Positions 36,277-45,223 of a DNA stretch of 64,000 nucleotides are shown piece by piece (the first letter of the stretch is position 1; each line of letters starts with the position of its first letter). The notes under the pieces were generated by a model. The model was not told where the DNA came from and searched no databases. It saw only the letters and a program-made list of their open reading frames with translations. Location: NCBI GenBank assembly GCA_025560025.1, contig CP048486.1, forward strand, positions 682,001 through 746,000, given 5' to 3'. The stretch is from Agrobacterium tumefaciens (GTDB lineage Bacteria; Pseudomonadota; Alphaproteobacteria; Rhizobiales; Rhizobiaceae). The translations under genes and the position numbers were made by a program.

Positions 36277-37389
36277 TCAGTTTACGGGCTCCGGCTCAGG
36301 TGCCGGAATGGTCGAAATGTGGGGAAGATCGGCGTGAAGCCCGGCAATGCGGTTGCCGGATGCGTCGAAAACAAGCGTCAGGCCGGATTTGCAGCCGATA
36401 CCGACCCGCGCGCCGGGCGCATGACGTATGACTTCACCATATTCCAGCGCATGGATCATGCCTGCGGGCGTGTCGATCGTGTAGAACACCTCGCGCCCCA
36501 TCGGCTCGACGGTGGCAACCTGGCCCGCAAGCCGCGCTTCCGTGGGTTCAACGAGGGCGATATCTTCCGGGCGCAGGCCAAAGGTCACCTCGCCGTCGCA
36601 AGAACCATCGAGATCGAGCAAGGCATCGCCAATCTGCAACTGCCCGCCCTGCGCCCATCCCTTCAAGAGGTTCATCGGCGGCGTGCCGATGAAGCCGGCC
36701 ACGAACAGATTGTCGGGCCGCCGATAAAGATCATCAGGCGTGCCGATCTGGGCGATCGCGCCATTGTTCATGCAGATGATCCTGTCAGCCATGGTGATCG
36801 CCTCGATCTGGTCATGGGTGACGATCAGCGTGGTGATCTTCAGCCGTTTTTGCAGGCTTTTCAGCTCGGCGCGCATGGTGATGCGCAGGGTCGCATCGAG
36901 ATTGGAAAGCGGCTCGTCCAGGAGGAGGATGTTGGGTTCCTTGACCAGCGCCCGGGCAAGCGCCACACGCTGCTGCTGGCCACCGGAAAGCTGCGAGGGC
37001 CGCCGGTCGAGCAACGCGCTGATCTGCACGAGGCTTGCCGCCTCCTCCACCCGCCGCGCCGCTTCCTCGCGCGCAACATTCTTGAAACGCAGCGGAAAGG
37101 CGATGTTCTGCCGCACCGTCAGGTTGGGATAAAGCGCATAGGACTGGAAGACGATGCCGACGTTGCGGTCGCGCGCATCGATGCGATTGACGTTATGGCC
37201 GTCGAAGGCGATCTCTCCGCCGGTCGGCGCGTAAAGCCCGGCGAGCAGAAAAAGCGTGGTCGATTTTCCGCATCCCGACGGGCCGAGAACGGCGACGAAT
37301 TCGCCGTCTTCGATGGCAAGCGTCATCGGTTGCAGAACCCGGGTGTCGCCCCAGCTTTTGGTGACGTTGGTAAGGGTGATCCTGGCCAT
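36277..37389 (-). CDS. ABC importer ATPase, MalK/UgpC type
   Basis: A 370-residue ATPase of a carbohydrate importer. It has Walker A GPSGCGKST, the Q-loop QSYALYPNLTV, the signature LSGGQQQRVALARAL, Walker B ILLLDEPLSNLD, and a C-terminal OB-like regulatory domain with GLRPEDIAL. The length and C-terminal domain are those of MalK/UgpC. The open frame continues upstream to 38085 in the permease gene, but ATG 37389 starts the conserved ITLTNVTKSWG segment. It powers the permease pair and is followed by the GDPD gene. Confidence 0.92.
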   Translation of the reverse strand: MARITLTNVTKSWGDTRVLQPMTLAIEDGEFVAVLGPSGCGKSTTLFLLAGLYAPTGGEIAFDGHNVNRIDARDRNVGIVFQSYALYPNLTVRQNIAFPLRFKNVAREEAARRVEEAASLVQISALLDRRPSQLSGGQQQRVALARALVKEPNILLLDEPLSNLDATLRITMRAELKSLQKRLKITTLIVTHDQIEAITMADRIICMNNGAIAQIGTPDDLYRRPDNLFVAGFIGTPPMNLLKGWAQGGQLQIGDALLDLDGSCDGEVTFGLRPEDIALVEPTEARLAGQVATVEPMGREVFYTIDTPAGMIHALEYGEVIRHAPGARVGIGCKSGLTLVFDASGNRIAGLHADLPHISTIPAPEPEPVN

Positions 37390-37394
37390 GGCGA

Positions 37395-38480
37395 TTATCC
37401 TTTGATCCCGCCGAAACTCATCTGGGTGATGTATTTCTGCGTGAAGATGTAAATGATCAGCACAGGCAGCAGATAGATGATGCCGACGGCGGCGATCATG
37501 CCGTAATTCACGCCAACGCTGTCCTGTGCCACGAAGAAGAGATAGAGGCTCATCGTCATCTGGCTTTTTTCGATGAGCAGGGTCTGGACGAAGACATATT
37601 CCTCCCAGCCGCGCAGAAAGGTGAAGGTGGCGACCGCGATCAGCCCGCTTCTCACCTGCGGCAGAACCACCATGCGAAAGGCCTGGAAGCGGGTCGCGCC
37701 ATCGGTGACGGCGCTCATTTCGATGTCCCAAGGAACATTGTCGAAAAAGCCCTTGAGCACGAAGATCGCAAACGGCAGCTCCAGTGCGCTCATGACAAGC
37801 ACCACGCCGAAGAGATTGTTGAGAAGGCCCATGTAGTGCAGCTGCACGAAGATCGCGACGGTGAGCGCAAGCGCCGGAAAGGCGTGCAGCAGCAGAAGGC
37901 CTCGCAGCAGGTTTTCGCGTCCGGCAAAGGCAAAGCGTGACAGCGCATAGGCGGCAGGCGTGGCGACCAGCGCTACGATCAGGGTCTGGGAGCCGGCAAA
38001 CAGCAGCGAGCTGCGCATGGCTGTCCAGATGGACGGCATCAGCGCCATGCGCGTGGTGCCGGTTTTCTCGATATCGCGGCTCCACAGAAAACTGTAGTTC
38101 TCAATGGTCAGATGCGGCAGCACCAGCACGAAAACGAGTGCTGCAACAACGGCGCCAAGCGCCAGCCACAACAGCACGGGATTGCGCAGGCGCGCGGAGA
38201 AAATTGCGACCGCTATCGCCCCGCAATAAGCGAAAGCGGCGATTGCGCCGCTGCGCCACAGGACAAGCCGGCTGAGATTATCATCGGAACTCGTCAGCGA
38301 TTTCACCAGCAGCCACAGATAGGGCAGGAGAACGGGAACAGAGACGACCGTCAGGAACACGAGGATGACCGGAAGAAAGCCGGCGCGATGCGCGAGACTG
38401 CGCTTTTCAAGGCGCGTCCAGTCCGGCTTCAGGTCAGGCGCGCTCCTGTGGGCAGGCGCATGGGAGTGGGCGAGCGTCAT
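37395..38480 (-). CDS. ABC importer permease (MalG/UgpE type), with extra N-terminal helices
   Basis: A 361-residue permease. The C-terminal 230 residues have the MalG-like fold with the EAA loop EMSAVTDGATRFQAFRMVVLPQ that docks with the ATPase. The N-terminal 130 residues are unusual: after the first helix there are two further hydrophobic stretches (AIAAFAYCGAIAVAIF and VLLWLALGAVVAALVFVLVL) before the usual domain, so it is about 80 residues longer than MalG. ATG 38480 is inside the stop of the other permease gene (TGATG), so the two are translationally coupled. The upstream in-frame extension is rejected. Confidence 0.87.
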   Translation of the reverse strand: MTLAHSHAPAHRSAPDLKPDWTRLEKRSLAHRAGFLPVILVFLTVVSVPVLLPYLWLLVKSLTSSDDNLSRLVLWRSGAIAAFAYCGAIAVAIFSARLRNPVLLWLALGAVVAALVFVLVLPHLTIENYSFLWSRDIEKTGTTRMALMPSIWTAMRSSLLFAGSQTLIVALVATPAAYALSRFAFAGRENLLRGLLLLHAFPALALTVAIFVQLHYMGLLNNLFGVVLVMSALELPFAIFVLKGFFDNVPWDIEMSAVTDGATRFQAFRMVVLPQVRSGLIAVATFTFLRGWEEYVFVQTLLIEKSQMTMSLYLFFVAQDSVGVNYGMIAAVGIIYLLPVLIIYIFTQKYITQMSFGGIKG

Positions 38481-39391
38481 CACAGCACCTCGATTTTGGC
38501 GGGAGCAAAGGTCGAGCGCATGTTGCTGAGACGCCATTGGATGAGTGTCACGGCAACGCCGATGGCCATGAGGCCGAGTGCCAGCGCCGCGCCATAGGCG
38601 TAAGCGCCGTTTTCGAAGGCGCGCCGGTAGATATAAAGCGCATAGGTCGTGCTGTCATAGACCGGGCCACCGCCGGTGATCAGCAGGATATATTCATAGG
38701 TCGTCATCAGCGACAGCGCCTGATAGAGCGTGATGAAGCGGATGGGAGCAGAGAGCGCCGGTGCGACGACATGGCGAAGCACGCCCCATTCGCTGGCGCC
38801 ATCGACACGCGCCGCATTGGCCAGATGCGAGGGTATGGAGCGGATGGACGATGTGAGGATGACCATGGCGAAGGACGCGCCGACGACGCCGTTCGCCACG
38901 ACCACCAGAAGCAGCGGAAAGTCATTGCGCAGGTTGAGAGCGGGTGCACCGAGTGCGCCGAGAAACTGGTTGAGCAGGCCGGAAGAGGTCGGATCGGCGA
39001 TCCATATCCATAACACGCCATAAAGCACGGCCGGGCTCATGCGCGGCAGCAGCCACAGGCCGCGAAAGAAATTGCCGAGCCGGTCCGGTATCGCCGTCGT
39101 CGTGACGGCCAGCAGCGCACCCAGGCCGATATTGAAGAGGAACAGCGTCGCGCCGACATAGACAAGCGTCGTCATCAGCACGATCGGCAGGCGCATATCA
39201 CGCTGGACCATGCGCTGGAAATTCTCGACCGTAAATTTGCCGACCTTCAGATTTGCGCCCATATCGGTAAAGGCGATCACCAGATTGACGACGATCGGCG
39301 CGAGAAAAAACAGGCCGAGCAGGACAAGTGCGGGCGCCAGATAAAAGATCGGCCGGGCCGGACGGCGCGCTCTGAGCTGGAATTGGGACAT
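38480..39391 (-). CDS. ABC importer permease (MalF/UgpA type)
   Basis: A 303-residue membrane protein with six core helices. The EAA loop AARVDGASEWGVLRHVVAPALSAP is the ATPase contact, and LGLFFLAPIVVNLVIAFTDM is the first helix. It forms the heterodimeric channel with the next permease, whose start it overlaps by one base. It is separated from the binding-protein gene by a 10-bp hairpin, which would allow more binding protein than channel to be made. Confidence 0.9.
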   Translation of the reverse strand: MSQFQLRARRPARPIFYLAPALVLLGLFFLAPIVVNLVIAFTDMGANLKVGKFTVENFQRMVQRDMRLPIVLMTTLVYVGATLFLFNIGLGALLAVTTTAIPDRLGNFFRGLWLLPRMSPAVLYGVLWIWIADPTSSGLLNQFLGALGAPALNLRNDFPLLLVVVANGVVGASFAMVILTSSIRSIPSHLANAARVDGASEWGVLRHVVAPALSAPIRFITLYQALSLMTTYEYILLITGGGPVYDSTTYALYIYRRAFENGAYAYGAALALGLMAIGVAVTLIQWRLSNMRSTFAPAKIEVL

Positions 39392-39419
39392 TGCGATATA
39401 CCGGTGGGAACGCGGAAAA

Positions 39420-39442
39420 GCCGCCCGGCAAGGCCGGGCGGC
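39420..39442 (-). terminator. Intra-operon hairpin after the binding-protein gene
   Basis: A perfect 10-bp GC stem with a three-base loop, followed by TTTT on the minus strand. It lies between the binding-protein gene and the first permease gene and probably lowers expression of the downstream permease genes relative to the binding protein. Confidence 0.6.
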
Positions 39443-39458
39443 GTGGTTTCTGGCAAAC

Positions 39459-40832
39459 TCAGTTGCTTGCGGCTTCGCGGATTTCGATCTCTGCGCCGAA
39501 TTGCAGTTCGAGCTCGTCGGCGATGAAATCGACCGCCTGCGCAGCCGTCATCTTGCCGGTCTCAACCGCCTGCAGACCGCTGAACAGCACCTTGTTGTAG
39601 CTGCCGAACTTGGTGTGGTTGGGCACGAACTGCGCATCCTTCATCATCGGCGATGCAGCGGAAAGAACCCAGTTGTCGCGATATTTCGGCATCGCCGTCT
39701 GGGCGTTGCTGATCGCCGTGTGATAGGAGGTCACGGCATGCTCGTTGTTGAAATAGGGCAATGTCGCGAGTGCCACGAGATCGGCGGCGACGTCGGCATT
39801 CTTGCTCTTTGGATTGAGGGTGTAGAGCAGCGGGTGCGACAGGTTGGAAGGTTTGCCACCCTTCTCGGCAGCCGGTGCGGAAATCCAGCCTATCTTGTTG
39901 AAATATCCCTCGCCATCGGTCGGCCAGGTCGCGCCATTCTTTTCACCCACCTGCCAGGCAACCGCCCAGACGCCCTGGTGGAAAATGAAGGCCTTCTCCT
40001 GCTTGAATGCGGTCTGGATCGCTTCCCAGCTCATGGCCGTGTTGTCGACCGGGGTCACGCCCTGCTTGGCGTTACGCTCGTACCAGCCGAGAGCCTTCGC
40101 CATCTCGGCCTTGGGGAACACCAGCTTGCCGGTCTTTTCGTCCATGAACTTCACGCCATAGGACTGAAACACCATCAGATAATCGATGCCGACATTCGGA
40201 CGGTGCAGCATGCCATATTGCGCGACCTTGCCATCAACCACTTCCTTCGACAGCGCCGTCAGATCATCGAGCGTGAATTCGCCGGCATCAACCTGGGCCG
40301 GCAGGCCTTCGATGAAGGCTTCATCCTTGCCGATCTTGCGCAGCATGTCCTTGTTGTAGAAGAACATGCGGATTTCCGCGTCCTGCGGAATGCCGTAAAT
40401 CTTGCCGTCCGTCGCCTTGGCCGAATTCCACAGAACCGGCAGAATGTCGCCATAGACCCACGGAGTGGCAGCGATCTTGTCTTCCATCGCCATCGCATAG
40501 CCGTCCTGCGCGAACTGGCCGATCCACTCATGCGGCAGAACGTAAATATCCGGCCCCTGCCCCACCGAAAACGCCTTCAACGTATCCAGCGCGAAAGCGT
40601 CCCAGCCCTGTACGCTGCTGTTGTTGATGTCGATAACGATGCGCTTGTCGACACCTGCTGCCTTGAACTGCGCGTTCATGATACCGGCCGCCGCCTCGAT
40701 ATTGGTGACGCGGCCGGGCGCATTCTTGTCGGCAAGTGTCCAGAGCTTGATGTTGATGTCTTCGGCAAAGGCAACAGCCGGCAAAAGCGCGCTGAGAGCG
40801 ACCGTCGCCGCCAAGGAGAGAGACTTGAACAT
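39459..40832 (-). CDS. ABC importer solute-binding protein (family 1)
   Basis: A 457-residue periplasmic binding protein with a signal peptide ending at VAFA, then EDINIKLWTLADKNAPGRVTNIEAAAGIMNAQF. The size and the repeated Trp/Tyr/Asp pattern are those of family-1 sugar-binding proteins such as UgpB/MalE. It supplies the ABC importer downstream. ATG 40832 is preferred; an in-frame ATG at 40841 adds 3 residues. The linked GDPD suggests a glycerophosphodiester or a sugar-phosphodiester as ligand, but no ligand residues can be identified by eye. Confidence 0.87.
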   Translation of the reverse strand: MFKSLSLAATVALSALLPAVAFAEDINIKLWTLADKNAPGRVTNIEAAAGIMNAQFKAAGVDKRIVIDINNSSVQGWDAFALDTLKAFSVGQGPDIYVLPHEWIGQFAQDGYAMAMEDKIAATPWVYGDILPVLWNSAKATDGKIYGIPQDAEIRMFFYNKDMLRKIGKDEAFIEGLPAQVDAGEFTLDDLTALSKEVVDGKVAQYGMLHRPNVGIDYLMVFQSYGVKFMDEKTGKLVFPKAEMAKALGWYERNAKQGVTPVDNTAMSWEAIQTAFKQEKAFIFHQGVWAVAWQVGEKNGATWPTDGEGYFNKIGWISAPAAEKGGKPSNLSHPLLYTLNPKSKNADVAADLVALATLPYFNNEHAVTSYHTAISNAQTAMPKYRDNWVLSAASPMMKDAQFVPNHTKFGSYNKVLFSGLQAVETGKMTAAQAVDFIADELELQFGAEIEIREAASN

Positions 40833-40862
40833 AGGATCCATTCCCGTTGAAACTGATTATTT

Positions 40863-40879
40863 AATTAAGTTGCTTAATT
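40863..40879. promoter_or_regulatory. Palindromic operator between importer operon and ROK regulator
   Basis: AATTAAG and CTTAATT, seven-base perfect arms separated by TTG, sit in the divergent region, 31 bases from the binding-protein ATG and 47 from the ROK gene. The position fits autoregulation and repression by the ROK protein. Confidence 0.65.
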
Positions 40880-40925
40880 TACAGCTTTATGACATTCCCG
40901 GAGATAAGGCTGGGAGAGCGAAACC

Positions 40926-42065
40926 TTGAATGACAGACGAAACGGTGCATTGACCGGCATTGGCGCAACACAGGGCGCGCTTCTGGGATACATCAGGCGC
41001 AAAGGTTCGGCCTCACGCGTGGAACTGGCCGAGTACTGCAGCATAACCCCGGCAGCCGTCAGCATGATGACACGCAATCTGCTTCAGCGCGGCATTATCG
41101 AGGAGGGCGCACGCCGGCAGGAAGGTCGCGGTGCACCGCATATCGACCTCACGCTCAAAAAAACCGTCGGCTATGCCCTTGGCGCGCATGCCAACCGCTA
41201 TTCGGTGATGTTGACGCTCTTGAACTTCGGCGGGGAGATCGTCGGCGAATTGCAGCTGCGGGGCTCCTATGGTGCGTTCTCGGATGTTCAGCGGGCGCTT
41301 CAGGACGGGTCCGAGGAACTGCTTGCGAAAAACGCGATCAATAGAAGCGACCTCATCGGCGCAGCGATCGCCATGCCGACCCGCTTTCGCAAGGAAGCCA
41401 TGTCGCTCGATCTTGCCGAAGAGGTGATTTCCTGGGCGGGATCGGACCTTTCCGCCATGCTGCGCGAGGCATTGCGGTGCCCGGTCATCATCGAAAACGA
41501 CGCGAATGCCGCCGCCATGGGTGAGCTCACACTTGGCAACACCGCCGGACATGAGAACTTTGCCTATCTCTATCTGTCCGAGGGGATAGGCGGCGGCATC
41601 ATCATCAAGAACGAGCTTTTTCGCGGTTATCTCGGCAATGCCGGCGAGATTGGCGCCCTGCGCGGCCGTGGCGCGTCACGTCCTTCGTTTGAAGATTTGG
41701 CCGCATGGTGTCTCGAGCATGTGGGTGAGAAACCTGCCGGGCGCGCACCCGAGGCCTGGACGGATTATCTGTCGCGCAATTCCGCCGTGTTTGATGGGTG
41801 GCTCCAGCGGGCGGGACCAGAAGTCGCCCGCCTAGGCTTCGCCGTCAGCGCCATCCTTGCCCCCACGGCCATCTTTGTCGGCGGCACTTTGCCGCGCATG
41901 GTACGCGAGAGACTGGCGCAATGGCTGGATTACGAACGCTCGGACCCGTTCAGCGGTTCAAAGGTGATACAGCCGCAAATCCTGTTGCCCGAGGTCGTGG
42001 CGACAGATCCCGTGGCCTTTGGCGCCGCAGCGATGATCCTGCACGGTGTCAGCGAGGCGGGCTAA
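40926..42065 (+). CDS. ROK-family transcriptional repressor
   Basis: A 379-residue regulator with an N-terminal winged helix (GALLGYIRRKGSASRVELAEYCSITPAAVSMMTRNLLQRGII) and a C-terminal ROK sugar-kinase-like domain. The domain has NDANAAAMGE and YLSEGIGGGIIIKNELFRGYLGNAGEIGAL. The CxCGxxGC zinc motif seen in many ROK proteins is missing (the segment reads CLEHVGEK), so sugar binding may differ. It is transcribed divergently from the importer operon with a palindrome between, and probably represses it until the imported ligand binds. Confidence 0.88.
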   Translation: MNDRRNGALTGIGATQGALLGYIRRKGSASRVELAEYCSITPAAVSMMTRNLLQRGIIEEGARRQEGRGAPHIDLTLKKTVGYALGAHANRYSVMLTLLNFGGEIVGELQLRGSYGAFSDVQRALQDGSEELLAKNAINRSDLIGAAIAMPTRFRKEAMSLDLAEEVISWAGSDLSAMLREALRCPVIIENDANAAAMGELTLGNTAGHENFAYLYLSEGIGGGIIIKNELFRGYLGNAGEIGALRGRGASRPSFEDLAAWCLEHVGEKPAGRAPEAWTDYLSRNSAVFDGWLQRAGPEVARLGFAVSAILAPTAIFVGGTLPRMVRERLAQWLDYERSDPFSGSKVIQPQILLPEVVATDPVAFGAAAMILHGVSEAG

Positions 42066-42093
42066 AAATGGAACACGGTTTGCGGAAGAAGCC

Positions 42094-42438
42094 TCAGCCG
42101 AGATTCTGAACCATGAAATAGATCAGCCAGCAATGCCCGATCACCAGCACCGCCCAGGCCCATTTGGCGGCCCGGATATCGGAATCGACCACGGTATTAC
42201 TGATCTCGGCTGCGCGTCCGGCCTCTTCGCCCGCCCGCTCCTGCGGCGGTCGCGACACAGGCCCCGCTCTCAGCTCGGCCTCGCCGACGACATAAAGCCG
42301 GTCGTTGTGAACCGGTGGACGTGGCTCATCGCCGGCGCTCTCCGCGCGGGAAAGGACGCCGTTGTCGGATGCGCAATTCACCGCGAAAAGCTGCGATGAC
42401 ACCCGCCTGTTACGCATGTTACTTCTATTGGGCATCAT
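42094..42438 (-). CDS. Small membrane-anchored protein of unknown function
   Basis: A protein of about 114 residues with a polar N-terminal part and one hydrophobic helix at the very end (WAWAVLVIGHCWLIYFMVQNLG), which would anchor it by its C-terminus. The start is uncertain; ATG 42438 or 42435 are proposed, with only a weak ribosome-binding site. The rightward frame overlapping it has no membrane-like feature and is less convincing. No family or function is recognised. Confidence 0.45.
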   Translation of the reverse strand: MMPNRSNMRNRRVSSQLFAVNCASDNGVLSRAESAGDEPRPPVHNDRLYVVGEAELRAGPVSRPPQERAGEEAGRAAEISNTVVDSDIRAAKWAWAVLVIGHCWLIYFMVQNLG

Positions 42439-42598
42439 AATTTTCCACACAATAAAAATAAAAATATTCCCCCGAGATTTCCGATAAAGCCGTGGCTTTA
42501 CCGGACATGCTTGCGCTTCACGCACGTCGCTCAGCACCTGTCGAACCGCGTCTTCCGCGCACCTTTCCGCCCTCCCGGAGCCGATTGGCGCCCGGCGG

Positions 42599-43090
42599 TT
42601 ACCGCGCCGGGCTTCCGGGAAACTCCCTTTTTCCCGCGTAAGGCTTGGCCTCCCGCTGGATCAGGAAGACGGATTTCTCCACCGGAAGCGGCTCGGCCGT
42701 CCGGTAGCGTTGAAACCGCCTCGAATATTCGAACCGGATCAACCTGTCGTCGAATTTCCCCGCCAGAACGCGATAGCCGTTGACGACCTCGTTCAGGATT
42801 TCCAGTTCTTCCCCCCACAGCCAGCCGCCATAGGAGGTGCCTTCGTTCGAACGCAGGACGATCTCGAAAAAATGCCCACCTGCCACGACGGGCATGCGGA
42901 AGAGAATATCGAGATTGTCCTCGTCCTGATCGTCGCTCTTCTCCGCCGACAGCCTGGCATGGGCAACTTTCGCGTGAACCAGCGCCGAGACCGGATAGAA
43001 AGGACGGCCCTTGAACCACATGAATTCGCTGACCGCATAACCGACGTCATCGGCACGCTGGTAAGGTTCGATACGCGGCTCGAACGCCAT
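42599..43090 (-). CDS. Uncharacterised protein
   Basis: A soluble-looking protein of about 163 residues, rich in aromatic and acidic residues: FEPRIEPYQRADDVGYAVSEFMWFKGRPFYPVSALVHAKV, then HFFEIVLRSNEGTSYGGWLWGEELEILN. It has no signal or membrane segment and I do not recognise the family. ATG 43090 follows GGAAG; an in-frame TTG at 43114 would add 8 residues. It is on the strand opposite to the SARP-YcaO cluster, and the region between may hold divergent promoters. Confidence 0.5.
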   Translation of the reverse strand: MAFEPRIEPYQRADDVGYAVSEFMWFKGRPFYPVSALVHAKVAHARLSAEKSDDQDEDNLDILFRMPVVAGGHFFEIVLRSNEGTSYGGWLWGEELEILNEVVNGYRVLAGKFDDRLIRFEYSRRFQRYRTAEPLPVEKSVFLIQREAKPYAGKREFPGSPAR

Positions 43091-43262
43091 GTAGCTTCCG
43101 TTAAACGCAATCAATTTCGAAAATTCCCGATGCCTGCCCGCTGCATGTTCGCTGTTTTCCGCCCGTCATCCACGCTTCTGTCTGCGACAATAGCCAGCCC
43201 GCGTCACACCAGCGTCAAATGGAACGCTATGATGACTTTCAATTTCCCGGGCACGTTGTTAG

Positions 43263-45215
43263 ATGGTGAATCATGAGGGGACGAATGTGGCTGGGCACGC
43301 TGAACTAATATCGATCCGGCTTTTTGGAACCCCGCGCTGTGAAGCGGTGCGGGACGCCTTTTTTCCGTCCAAGGGCTTTGCCCTCACCGCCGCCCTGATC
43401 CTTGCTCCGAACCAGTCGCTTTCCCGCCAGCAGGCCGCATCGCTCCTATGGGAAAATGTCGAGCAGAAAAGGGCTCTTGGCAATCTGCGGCAACTGATCC
43501 TGCGCCTCCAGAAGCTCCCCAATGGCGACGAGGCGATTCTCCTGACCGAGGGCAACGACCTGAAGGCCGGAAAGCTGGCGCAGCGCACCGATCTTGCGAT
43601 CTTCCTTACCGGTGCGCGGTCCGAAGACCCGATGCGCCGGCTGCACGCTCTGCTTGAATTCGGCGGCGATTTGCTGGAGGGGCTGGAGACCGGGCAGGAT
43701 CATCTTTATCTCTGGCTGCTGTCGGAACGACGCCGTCTCAAGGACCTGTTCTTTTCAAGCTATATGCAACTGCTCGAGGAGCTGACGCGCTTCGGCCGCG
43801 CCAGTTCGAACGACATTGGCAGGCTTGCCGAATGCGCCCTCAAGATCGAGCCGGAGCGCGAGGAAACCTACCGCGCCGCCATGGCGGCCTATGCGCGGAT
43901 CGGAAACACCAGCGCCTGCGAGGGCGTTTTCCAGCTTCTGCTGGAACAGCTGCGTCAGGAAGAGCGCTCTCCGGAAGCCGAAACGGTGGCATTGAGACGC
44001 CGGATACAAAGCCTGGCTTCGACGATAGCTGCTCCCAATGAGCCAGACGAGGGCAGCCGCCGAAAGGCCACGGCAAAACCGCGCGTCGCCTTTGGCCGGC
44101 CGGCGCGGGTGGACGGGCTACCGGTCTCGCCGGTGATGCAGGCCTTCGTCGAGGATGTTGCCAACAGCCTGGTCCGATACCGGACCTTCACCGTCCTTTC
44201 GCCGCACAGCACCTTTGCGCTGACGCGCGACCGCACCGACGACAGCTACGCCATGTTGCGGGCGGATTATCGCATCATGTCGACGGTTTTCGACGATGCC
44301 CGCATGTCGGTCGCCCTGATCGAGGAAGCGACCGGCGAGATCATCTGGTCGCTGGAAGCTGTCTTGACGGAGCGGCAGATTCACGCCGCCTTCCGGCTCC
44401 TGTCCAAACAGGTCGCAGCCGCACTTGCCCGCGAGATCGAGCGGTTACAGGTGGAACCCGACCGCAACCATAGCGGCGAAGCCTACCGGCAATTGCTGGA
44501 GGGCCAGCAGCTTCTGCGCGGCAAATGCGATCTGCCGCTGCTGCGGCGGGCCCGCTCGATGTTCCGCAAGGCCGTCGATATCGACCACAGCATGGCGGTT
44601 GCCCGTGCCCGCGTGGCGCAGAGCCTGCAGCTGGAGTGGCTGATGCTGGGGGGCAACGACCCGCACCTGCTGCACCGCGCCAAGGCCGAGGCCGACGCCT
44701 CCATCGAAATCGACCCGGCCCTCGGCGTCGGCCACTGGATGTGCGCGGTGGTGGCGCTCTATCAGCGGGATTTCGACATATCCGCCGAAAAATTCTTCGA
44801 GGCAGAAGCGCTTGCGCCCAACTCCGCCGATCTTTTGCTCCAGCATGCCGATGCGCTCGCCCATTTCGGCGATGCGGAGATCGCCTGGGAGAAGTTTCAG
44901 CAGGCCATCGACCTCAATCCGCTCGCGCCCGACATCTACTGGTGGGCGGGCGCCAGCATCGCGTTCAAACGCGAAGATTACGGCGCAGCAGTGGAATTAT
45001 GCGGACGGATGGAGAATGACGAGCCAGCGCTGCGCGTCTTGACCGCAAGCCATGCGCTGCACGGCGATTTGGCCGCCGCCCGGGAAACCGGCGGCAGGCT
45101 TCAGGAAAACTATCCGGGGATGACGGCGAGGGAGATCAGCAGCCTGTCTCCAGACCGCGACCCGATAGCGAATGAAAAGTTCTATCACGCTCTTCGATTA
45201 GCTGGGATCAAATAG
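43263..45215 (+). CDS. SARP-like regulator with TolB-like and TPR domains
   Basis: A 650-residue predicted regulator. Residues of about 15-100 look like the OmpR/PhoB-type winged helix of SARP proteins (ISIRLFGTPRCEAV, LGNLRQLILRLQKL), and 105-250 like the bacterial transcriptional activation domain, ending in VFQLLLEQLRQEERSPEAETVALRRRI. Residues of about 290-400 resemble the TolB-like domain of CadC/adenylate-cyclase-type regulators (SLVRYRTFTVLSP, EEATGEIIWSLEAVLT). The rest is TPR-like. It ends 8 bases before the next gene and is probably the regulator of the YcaO cassette. A GTG at 43287 behind GAGGGG is another possible start. DNA binding is inferred, not shown. Confidence 0.75.
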   Translation: MVNHEGTNVAGHAELISIRLFGTPRCEAVRDAFFPSKGFALTAALILAPNQSLSRQQAASLLWENVEQKRALGNLRQLILRLQKLPNGDEAILLTEGNDLKAGKLAQRTDLAIFLTGARSEDPMRRLHALLEFGGDLLEGLETGQDHLYLWLLSERRRLKDLFFSSYMQLLEELTRFGRASSNDIGRLAECALKIEPEREETYRAAMAAYARIGNTSACEGVFQLLLEQLRQEERSPEAETVALRRRIQSLASTIAAPNEPDEGSRRKATAKPRVAFGRPARVDGLPVSPVMQAFVEDVANSLVRYRTFTVLSPHSTFALTRDRTDDSYAMLRADYRIMSTVFDDARMSVALIEEATGEIIWSLEAVLTERQIHAAFRLLSKQVAAALAREIERLQVEPDRNHSGEAYRQLLEGQQLLRGKCDLPLLRRARSMFRKAVDIDHSMAVARARVAQSLQLEWLMLGGNDPHLLHRAKAEADASIEIDPALGVGHWMCAVVALYQRDFDISAEKFFEAEALAPNSADLLLQHADALAHFGDAEIAWEKFQQAIDLNPLAPDIYWWAGASIAFKREDYGAAVELCGRMENDEPALRVLTASHALHGDLAAARETGGRLQENYPGMTAREISSLSPDRDPIANEKFYHALRLAGIK

Positions 45216-45223
45216 GAGATATT

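Noticed and set aside
37390..38085. Extension of the ABC ATPase frame into the permease gene
   Set aside because: It overlaps a real permease gene in another frame; the ATPase begins cleanly at ATG 37389.
42046..42399. A 117-codon rightward frame at the end of the ROK gene
   Set aside because: It overlaps the ROK stop region and has no feature; the leftward frame with a terminal membrane helix is preferred.
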